A stretch of DNA of 5,107 bases. Origin: Syntrophaceae bacterium PtaB.Bin038 (GTDB taxonomy: Bacteria; Desulfobacterota; Syntrophia; Syntrophales; UBA2192). Positions 1-4,635 of the stretch are shown here, one piece after another. Made by a program: the position numbers and the translations under genes. The stretch lies in assembly GCA_002067855.1 (NCBI GenBank), contig MVQS01000143.1, positions 1 through 5,107 of the forward strand, read 5' to 3'. How positions within the stretch are numbered: the first letter of the stretch is position 1; the number at the start of each line of letters is the position of its first letter. The notes beneath the pieces were generated by a model. The model did no database searches. It saw nothing but the letters and a program-made list of their open reading frames with translations, and had not been told where the DNA came from.

Positions 1-651
1 CTTCATCTGGGGGCTGATGTGGATGTCGCTGGCCCCCTCCCGGACCGCCTGGGAGATGATGGAGTTGACGAGGCGAACGATGGGCGCCTCCTCGGCCATC
101 CCCATGATGGAGCTGGGGCTCACCTGCAGGTCGTCGGTGTATTCGGCGGCCGCCTCGGCGTCGACGCCGGAGTCGAACTTCATCTCCTCGAGGCTCTCCA
201 GCACGCCGCCCAGGCCGGACTGCATGCCGTAGATCTGGCCGATGAGCTGGTTGAGTTCCCGCTCCGTGCAGACGACCGTCTCGACCTCCTCGTTGGTGAG
301 CGACTCGATGTAGTCCAGGGCGTTGATGTCCACCGGGTCCGTCATGGCGATCGTGAGCAGGCGCCCCTTCCTCTTGAGCGGCGCCACCTGGTTCTTCTGG
401 GCGATTTCCGCGGAGAAGACCGATGCGAGGCCCAGATCGACCGGATACTTGTCGGGGTGGTACTTCTCGATCTTGAGTTGCCGGCTCAGAAGGTCCACCA
501 TCTGGGTTTCAGACAGGATGCCCTGCTGGATCAGCAGCTTCCCGAGCTTCATCCCCGTCTTCTTCTGCTCGTCGAGAAAATGCCGGAGCTGGTCCTCGTT
601 GAGAACCTCGGCATCGATGAGCATTTCCCCCAGCTTCTTTCGGACTCTCAA
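1..651 (-). CDS. GspE/PilB/MshE-type secretion ATPase (N-terminal part, 3' end outside window)
   Basis: 217 residues are visible from a TTG start with a well-spaced AAAGGA site; the frame stays open to the window edge. Residues 6-58 hold two tandem 24-residue repeats beginning 'KLGEMLIDAEVL' and 'KLGKLLIQQGIL', separated by five residues. This is the MshEN layout found in many GspE and PilB homologues, and it binds cyclic-di-GMP in MshE. A GspE N-terminal alpha/beta domain continues to about residue 145 ('AQKNQVAPLKRKGRLLTIAM', 'DPVDINALDYIES', 'ELNQLIGQIYG'). An acidic linker leads to 'EAPIVRLVNSIISQAVREGA' followed by SDIHISP, the standard opening of the ATPase N2 domain. The Walker A and B, Asp/His box and zinc-binding parts must lie beyond position 1. 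The enzyme would power pilus polymerisation at the inner membrane. It follows the ExeA-type gene after 98 bp, close to the mshM-(mshN)-mshE order. PilB and MshE names are equally possible; a retraction ATPase (PilT) is unlikely because that family lacks this N-terminal region. Confidence 0.9.
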   Translation of the reverse strand, partial: MRVRKKLGEMLIDAEVLNEDQLRHFLDEQKKTGMKLGKLLIQQGILSETQMVDLLSRQLKIEKYHPDKYPVDLGLASVFSAEIAQKNQVAPLKRKGRLLTIAMTDPVDINALDYIESLTNEEVETVVCTERELNQLIGQIYGMQSGLGGVLESLEEMKFDSGVDAEAAAEYTDDLQVSPSSIMGMAEEAPIVRLVNSIISQAVREGASDIHISPQMK

Positions 652-658
652 GGTATTG

Positions 659-664
659 TCCTTT
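659..664 (-). promoter_or_regulatory. Ribosome binding site for the extension ATPase TTG start
   Basis: AAAGGA lies 7 nt before the TTG at 649-651 in a purine-rich leader. An in-frame TGA lies further upstream (in the 693-696 area) with no ATG or GTG between it and the TTG. The first in-frame ATG is codon 10, inside a conserved motif, so the TTG is the best start. Confidence 0.7.
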
Positions 665-707
665 CTTTCCTTCTGGTCTCCCGCCTGCCCCCGTCATGCG
701 GCGGCCG

Positions 708-725
708 CGGGGTCGTCGCACCCCG
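708..725 (-). other. Weak inverted repeat in the gap before the extension ATPase gene
   Basis: CGGGGT and ACCCCG can pair in a 6-bp stem with a 6-nt loop inside the 98-bp gap (652-749). There is no T-run after it, so intrinsic termination is not supported. In such GC-rich DNA it may be chance. Apart from this and the ribosome binding site below, I see nothing in the gap. Confidence 0.2.
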
Positions 726-749
726 GGTCGGCCGGGCGTCAACGCGCGA

Positions 750-1895
750 TCAGTCGCGTCCCGACGGGGCCGTCGGCTGCCCCCCCGCCGCCTCTCTCGG
801 CAGGCTCTTCCGGAAGTGAGGAGCCGCGGGCGACGAGGTCGCGCCGGCCGTCGAACCGGCCATGGCCGCCGAGGGCTGCCACGGGCTCTGCGCCGAGGCG
901 GCCAGAGGGTGGACGGTCTTGTCCGAGATGCGGGCCCGGTGGGCCGTTCCCGTCCGGTCCCCCGGGTCCAAGGCCCCGTCTCGCTTGATCGAGATTCCCG
1001 TGACGAAGGCCACAACCGCCACAGCAAGGACGGCAGCCACCCCCCAGCCCACGGTCCTTCGCCTCCTGCGGCGGGCCACGCGGTTCCGGAGGCACGAGTG
1101 CACGAGGAACCACCCCGCCCGGGAGCGGTTGTGCACGATCATCGCCAGGATGACCTGGTGGCAGAGCATGACGACCTTGCGCGGGACGCCCCCTGTGGCC
1201 CGGTAAATCGCGGCAAGCGCCGGCAGGGTGAACTCGACGGGATCGTGGCCGGCCTGGCTCGCCTGGGCGATGCGGTGCTCGATCATCCGGCGCATCTGGG
1301 TGAAGTCCAGGGGTTTCAGGCGCAGGCAGACGTTCATCCGGTCTGCGAAATTCTCCCTGCGCTCCAGGGTCGCGTTGAATTCCGGCTGGGCGAAGATGAC
1401 GATCTGCAAAAGCTTGAACCGGTTCGTCTCGTAGTTGAGAAATTCCCGCAGAATCTCGATGCAGAACCCGGGCAGCTTCTGGCCCTCGTCGATGATGAGG
1501 ACGACGACCTTGTCCTCGTCGATCCCCCGGCGGAACAGGTACTGCTTGATCGCCTCCTTGAGCTGCCACTCCGACAGGCCGCGGGCGGACTCCACGGCGC
1601 CCATCATCCGGGCGATGCCCGCCAGAAACTGGATGGGCCCCCCGAAGTCGGGGTCCATGAGCAGGTGGAACTCCACGGTGTCGTCCCCGTGGAGCTTCCG
1701 GATCAGCATGCGCGACAGGGTCGTCTTGCCCGTCCCCACGTCCCCGATGACCACGTTGAGCCCGCGGCGCAGGCGGATGGAGATCTCCAGCTGCTGCAGG
1801 CAGTTGACGTGCTGGGGGGTCTCGAAGAAGAACTCCGGCTCCGGGGAGTTGGAGAAGGGTTCCCGGTCGAGGTTGAGGATCTCGAAGTAGCTCAT
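750..1895 (-). CDS. ExeA/GspA/MshM-type AAA ATPase with one transmembrane helix
   Basis: The protein has 381 residues. The N-terminus 'SYFEILNLDREPFSNSPEPEFFFET' is the classic opening of the ExeA family. Walker A is at 51-58 (GDVGTGKT, Lys57) and Walker B at 130-137 (VVVLIIDE, Asp136/Glu137, followed by GQ). A sensor-like 'IVIFAQPEF' (165-173) and 'GGVPRKV' (235-241) complete the ATPase. A run of six arginines (275-280) precedes one transmembrane helix (about 282-302), which by the positive-inside rule puts the last 80 residues in the periplasm. That tail is rich in Ala, Ser, Pro and Gly, with no recognisable fold. ExeA of Aeromonas uses a periplasmic peptidoglycan-binding domain to help place its secretin; here that domain is missing. 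The ATG overlaps the secretin stop as ATGA with no clear ribosome binding site, so translational coupling is likely. The role suggested by context is secretin or pilus assembly, as for MshM. The family call is firm; the function is inferred. Confidence 0.9.
   Translation of the reverse strand: MSYFEILNLDREPFSNSPEPEFFFETPQHVNCLQQLEISIRLRRGLNVVIGDVGTGKTTLSRMLIRKLHGDDTVEFHLLMDPDFGGPIQFLAGIARMMGAVESARGLSEWQLKEAIKQYLFRRGIDEDKVVVLIIDEGQKLPGFCIEILREFLNYETNRFKLLQIVIFAQPEFNATLERRENFADRMNVCLRLKPLDFTQMRRMIEHRIAQASQAGHDPVEFTLPALAAIYRATGGVPRKVVMLCHQVILAMIVHNRSRAGWFLVHSCLRNRVARRRRRRTVGWGVAAVLAVAVVAFVTGISIKRDGALDPGDRTGTAHRARISDKTVHPLAASAQSPWQPSAAMAGSTAGATSSPAAPHFRKSLPREAAGGQPTAPSGRD
1050..1067 (-). promoter_or_regulatory. 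Internal AGGAGG plus GTG, possible internal translation start
   Basis: Within the ATPase gene, codons for the poly-arginine run spell a perfect AGGAGG (1062-1067), 9 nt before an in-frame GTG (1050-1052, Val282). Starting there would give a 100-residue protein made of only the transmembrane helix and periplasmic tail. It may simply be a by-product of two adjacent AGG arginine codons, or act as a pause site just before the membrane helix. Confidence 0.25.
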
Positions 1896-3547
1896 GGCTG
1901 TTTGCCCGGGGTCGCCCCGGGGGCCTCCTTCTTTGCCGGGGCCGGGGCCTCGGCGGGCGTGTTCGTCGCCGGTGCGGCGGCCGGTTCGGCCTGGAGGGCC
2001 GCCTGGGCCTTCAGGATGTGAGGCGTGATGAAGATGAGCACCTCCTCCATCGTCTCGGCCCGGTCCTCGGCCTTGAACAGGTACCCGATCCCGGGGATGT
2101 CCTTGAGGCCGGGGAACCCGGTGTCGGTCAGGAGACTGCGCTGCTTCGTCAGGCCGGAGATCACGATGGTCTCAGAGTCCTGAACGATGAGCGTGGTTTC
2201 CGTCTGCTTCTTGATGATGTAGGGGTTGCCCTGGACGGTGCGGGTCGAGTCCACCTCGTCCTTCTTGACCTTGATCTTCATCTTGAGGTTCTTGCCGTCG
2301 ATGACGTGGGGTGTGATCTCGAGCCGCAGCACGGCGTCTTCGAACTTCACCTCCTGGGTCACGACGCCGCTCGAGGTGCTCGTCGCCACGTAGGGGACCC
2401 GCTCGCCGTTTTCCGTGTAGGCCATCTGGTTGTCGAGCGTCGTGATGGAGGGGCTCGAGAGGATGTTCAGCCTGCCGTCCTTCTGGAGGGCCTGGAGCTG
2501 CATCTCGAGGACGCTGCCGCCGATCGTGCCGAAGATGAGGCCGAGCGACCCCGCGCCGCCCGCGGCGGCGATGGCCGCCGGGTTGGCCGGGAAGTTCAAC
2601 CCGAAGCCCTGGCCGGCGATGCCCGTCGACCCGTAGGTCGGCGTGTAGCCGCCCGACGTGGGCGGCGTCGTCGTCGACCCGCCGGAGCCGCCGGGGGTGA
2701 CGTAATAGTTCTGCCCTCCCCACCGGTTGGCATAGATGCCGCCCCACTGCACGCCGAGGGCGCGCGCCGTCTCCTTCGAGGCTTCGACGATGTTGGCCTT
2801 GATGAGGATCTGGGATGTGGGCTTGTCGAGCCGCTCGATCATGGGGATCATGCGCTTGAGATCGTCCCGGGTGGCCTGGACGATCATGGAGTTGGTGTGC
2901 TGGTCGACGAGGATGGAGCCGCGGACCTTGCCGTCCCGGTCTTTCGTCAGGAGCTCCTTGAGGCTGTCGCGCAGCTTCGCGGCGTCGGCGTAGTCCACGG
3001 AGACGACCATGGTGAGGAGCTTCTGGCCGCGGATGCGGTCGCGCGCGGCGTCGAGCTTGATGTCGCGCTCCATGTCCTCCACGGTCATGACGCGGATGAT
3101 GTCGCCCTCCCAGGCGTAGGAAAGGCCGTTGGTCTTCAGGATGCCCAGGAACGCCTGGTCCCAGGGTTTGTTCGCGATGTTGACGGACGTCTCCCCCTTG
3201 ACGCCGGAGCGAAGCATGATGTTCACGTTGGCGGCCTGGGCCAGGGCGCGGAGGATGACGTTGATGTCCACGTTGTGCATCCGCAGCGACACGGGACGCG
3301 TGGGCAGGGGCTTCTCCTTCCGGGCCGCCTCGTCCGTGACAAGCTCGTCCTCCTCGAGGGGCGGCAGGTCCGTGATCCGCGCCCGCGGCGTCGGCGAGTG
3401 GCCCTTGGAGGTCTCCGCCATGGTGCTCCACTTTTCGAAGAAGGGGTCCTTCACCTGCTTGAGGTCCTTCGCGCAACCCGCGAGCGAAAGACCGATCACA
3501 GGAATGAACAGCCAGCACATCCACCGCGTAAGGGCTCTGGGTTTCAA
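1892..3547 (-). CDS. pilQ: Lipoprotein secretin, PilQ/MshL/GspD family
   Basis: The protein has 551 residues and starts at TTG with a GAGGAG site 7 nt upstream. A basic N-terminus and hydrophobic core end in the lipobox LAGC (residues 22-25). Lipidated Cys25 is followed by Ala, so outer-membrane sorting is expected. A Pro/acidic linker follows, then an STN-type short domain (about 86-155, 'VSLRMHNVDINVILRALAQ'), an N1/KH-type secretin domain (about 177-242, ending 'MIPMIERLDKPT'), and the C-terminal secretin domain (about 245-512). Signature stretches include 'ILIKANIVEASKETARALGVQWGG', 'GRLNILSSPSITTLDNQMAY', 'DAVLRLEITPHV', 'ETIVISGLTKQ' and 'GFPGLKDIPGIGYLFKAEDR'. A Gly/Ser/Thr/Ala-rich segment (about 284-345) interrupts the barrel region. 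There are no AMIN domains, and the protein is shorter than typical PilQ (700 or more residues), nearer MshL. It ends in an Ala/Pro/Glu/Lys tail (513-551) instead of a recognisable S-domain. It forms the multimeric outer-membrane channel for the pilus. The choice between PilQ and MshL is uncertain; membership of the secretin family is clear. Confidence 0.95.
   Translation of the reverse strand: MKPRALTRWMCWLFIPVIGLSLAGCAKDLKQVKDPFFEKWSTMAETSKGHSPTPRARITDLPPLEEDELVTDEAARKEKPLPTRPVSLRMHNVDINVILRALAQAANVNIMLRSGVKGETSVNIANKPWDQAFLGILKTNGLSYAWEGDIIRVMTVEDMERDIKLDAARDRIRGQKLLTMVVSVDYADAAKLRDSLKELLTKDRDGKVRGSILVDQHTNSMIVQATRDDLKRMIPMIERLDKPTSQILIKANIVEASKETARALGVQWGGIYANRWGGQNYYVTPGGSGGSTTTPPTSGGYTPTYGSTGIAGQGFGLNFPANPAAIAAAGGAGSLGLIFGTIGGSVLEMQLQALQKDGRLNILSSPSITTLDNQMAYTENGERVPYVATSTSSGVVTQEVKFEDAVLRLEITPHVIDGKNLKMKIKVKKDEVDSTRTVQGNPYIIKKQTETTLIVQDSETIVISGLTKQRSLLTDTGFPGLKDIPGIGYLFKAEDRAETMEEVLIFITPHILKAQAALQAEPAAAPATNTPAEAPAPAKKEAPGATPGKQP
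1905..1921 (-). other. GC-rich inverted repeat in front of the ATPase start
   Basis: CCCGGGG and CCCCGGG form a perfect 7-bp stem with a 3-nt loop (CGA on the minus strand). It lies within the last codons of the secretin gene, and its near edge is 9 nt from the ATPase ATG. There is no T-run, so it is unlikely to be a terminator. In mRNA it would cover the usual ribosome-binding position of the next gene. The pairing is read directly; any role is inference. Confidence 0.4.
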
Positions 3548-3554
3548 GGCCTGT

Positions 3555-3560
3555 CTCCTC
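3555..3560 (-). promoter_or_regulatory. Strong ribosome binding site for the secretin TTG start
   Basis: GAGGAG overlaps the last base of the PilP-like TAG stop and stands 7 nt before the TTG at 3545-3547. This decides the start and suggests that translation of the secretin is coupled to the gene before it. Confidence 0.75.
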
Positions 3561-4048
3561 TAGAAGGTTTCATCCTTCAGTTTGATGACGATGTTTCTCT
3601 GGTTCTGCCGGTCAACGATGACGACGCGCAAGGGCTCGACGCTCTTGAGGTAGAAGGCGCCGCCGAAATCGAGCTTCTCGCCGACCTGGTAGGTGTTGCC
3701 GTTGATGACGGCGAGCTTCTTCTCCCCCATGTCGACGTAGCCCGAGTACACGATGTCCGATCCGCCCGTGCCCCCCGGCCCCGCCTTGGGCGCCGCCGGC
3801 ATGACCTTCTTGTAGAAGGGGTCTTTCGCCCAGGCCGCCTCCGCCCTGGCGATCGCGTAATTCTCGGTCGGGGAGGTTGCGACCTTCTTGAGCTCCGCGG
3901 CGACCTCCTGGATGATCTTCTCCGAGCCCGTGTAGGGGTCCGCCGGCCTGGCCCCCTGCCCCGTGACCGCGGGCGAGAGGTAGTACACGAGGGCGAAGAG
4001 GATCGAGAAAATCATGACGCCGACGATGATCTTTTCGCGCTTGCTCAT
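3560..4048 (-). CDS. pilP: PilP-like pilus assembly protein, transmembrane-anchored
   Basis: The protein has 162 residues from the ATG at 4048, which has an AAGGGG ribosome binding site. An in-frame GTG at 4081 would add 11 residues but lacks one. A lysine-containing N-terminus (MSKREK) precedes one transmembrane helix (about residues 7-25), then a polar helical region (about 40-75), the motif 'AKDPFYKK' (74-81), a Gly/Pro/Ala linker, and a C-terminal beta domain (about 98-160, from 'DIVYSGYVDMGEKKLAVING' to 'NIVIKLKD'). That domain has the 'YxGYV..g.k.AvI.g..y.vGe.l....l..v....v.i' pattern of the PilP and GspC homology region. PilP links the PilN/PilO platform to the secretin N-domains in the periplasm, and both partners are encoded next door. 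Canonical PilP is a lipoprotein; here there is no lipobox cysteine and a membrane helix replaces it, as in GspC. MshK is an alternative name. Confidence 0.8.
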   Translation of the reverse strand: MSKREKIIVGVMIFSILFALVYYLSPAVTGQGARPADPYTGSEKIIQEVAAELKKVATSPTENYAIARAEAAWAKDPFYKKVMPAAPKAGPGGTGGSDIVYSGYVDMGEKKLAVINGNTYQVGEKLDFGGAFYLKSVEPLRVVIVDRQNQRNIVIKLKDETF

Positions 4049-4057
4049 GGGTCCATT

Positions 4058-4063
4058 CCCCTT
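4058..4063 (-). promoter_or_regulatory. Ribosome binding site that sets the PilP-like start
   Basis: AAGGGG lies 9 nt before the ATG at 4046-4048. It falls inside the longer reading that would begin at the GTG at 4079-4081, which has no comparable site upstream, so the ATG is the preferred start. Confidence 0.6.
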
Positions 4064-4090
4064 GTCGTCCGTTCCCGCCACGGCGACGCG

Positions 4091-4618
4091 TCAGCCGACG
4101 GCGAGCCACACCTTGATCCGGAACTCCTTGGTCCCGGGCATCTGCTGGATCTCGATCTCCTCGACCTTCTCGAGGTAGGGCCGGTCGCCCAGCTCGATCA
4201 GGAAGTTCCGGAAATGGTAAAAGTCCCCTTTCAGGGTCGCATGCACCAGCATGGACGACGACCCCCCGACCAGGGAGTTGATGTCGGGATTGACGGCCAC
4301 GAGATCGAGTTTCGCCTTCTGGGCCATGTCCCGGAAGATCAGGGAAATCCGGTCTTTCTGCTCCCCGGAGAGCTTCGCCTTCGCCGGCAGCGGGAGGCTC
4401 CGCTCGACCTTGACCTTCATCCGGTCGAAGAGCTGCTTGGTCATGGGGGCGTAGCTCTGGTGGGTGTTGATCTTCGTCTTGAGCTCGTTGATTTCCGTGT
4501 CCAGCCGCGAGATGCTCCGGTAGTTGTAGAACCCGATGTAGACGAGAATCAGGATGACGGCGACCCCGGCGATCAGCAGCGTCAGGTTTCGCGTCGCGAA
4601 GGGGATGTTTTTCCTCAT
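4091..4618 (-). CDS. pilO: PilO-like type IV pilus inner-membrane platform protein
   Basis: The protein has 175 residues from the ATG at 4618, or 177 from the ATG at 4624; the later start has the better-spaced ribosome binding site. A short basic N-terminus (MRKNIPFATRN) is followed by one transmembrane helix at about residues 12-30 (LTLLIAGVAVILILVYIGFY). A predicted coiled coil (about 37-55, SRLDTEINELKTKINTHQ) and a C-terminal alpha/beta domain come next. That domain contains the PilO-type pattern 'GDFYHFRNFLIELGDRPYLEKVEEIEI' (about 131-157), in which a helix of hydrophobic and aromatic residues precedes a beta strand. Size and layout match PilO and MshJ, which heterodimerise with PilN through the coiled coil and periplasmic domain to form the platform around the pilus motor. 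It sits 17 bp after the PilN-like stop and 42 bp before the PilP-like start, consistent with one transcript. GspM is the type II secretion counterpart and cannot be fully excluded. Confidence 0.85.
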   Translation of the reverse strand: MRKNIPFATRNLTLLIAGVAVILILVYIGFYNYRSISRLDTEINELKTKINTHQSYAPMTKQLFDRMKVKVERSLPLPAKAKLSGEQKDRISLIFRDMAQKAKLDLVAVNPDINSLVGGSSSMLVHATLKGDFYHFRNFLIELGDRPYLEKVEEIEIQQMPGTKEFRIKVWLAVG

Positions 4619-4627
4619 TTCCATGGT

Positions 4628-4633
4628 TCACCC
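4628..4633 (-). promoter_or_regulatory. Ribosome binding site of the PilO-like gene
   Basis: GGGTGA lies just after the PilN-like stop codon. It is only 3 nt from the ATG at 4622-4624 but 9 nt from the ATG at 4616-4618, so spacing favours the second ATG as the true start. The two choices differ by two residues. Confidence 0.5.
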
Positions 4634-4635
4634 GG

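Noticed and set aside
714..742. Possible sigma-70 promoter in the 98-bp gap (TTGACG at 737-742, minus strand)
   Set aside because: At 16-18 bp spacing the candidate -10 sequences are all GC-rich with nothing like TATAAT.
780..786. Run of seven C/G near the end of the ExeA-like gene as a possible frameshift
   Set aside because: Neither alternative frame adds a recognisable domain; one ends within about 15 codons and the other becomes Arg/Pro-rich, so the annotated frame is kept.
19..819. Plus-strand open frame of 266 codons opposite the extension ATPase
   Set aside because: It is antisense to the conserved GspE/PilB N-terminal region and has no recognisable domain.
509..1027. Minus-strand open frame of 172 codons spanning the ATPase tail, the gap and the start of the extension ATPase
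   Set aside because: It is Arg/Pro-rich, overlaps two better-supported frames, and shows no domain; typical out-of-frame reading in GC-rich DNA.
4049..4081. GTG at 4079-4081 as the start of the PilP-like gene
   Set aside because: It lacks a convincing ribosome binding site, while the ATG at 4046-4048 has AAGGGG 9 nt upstream.
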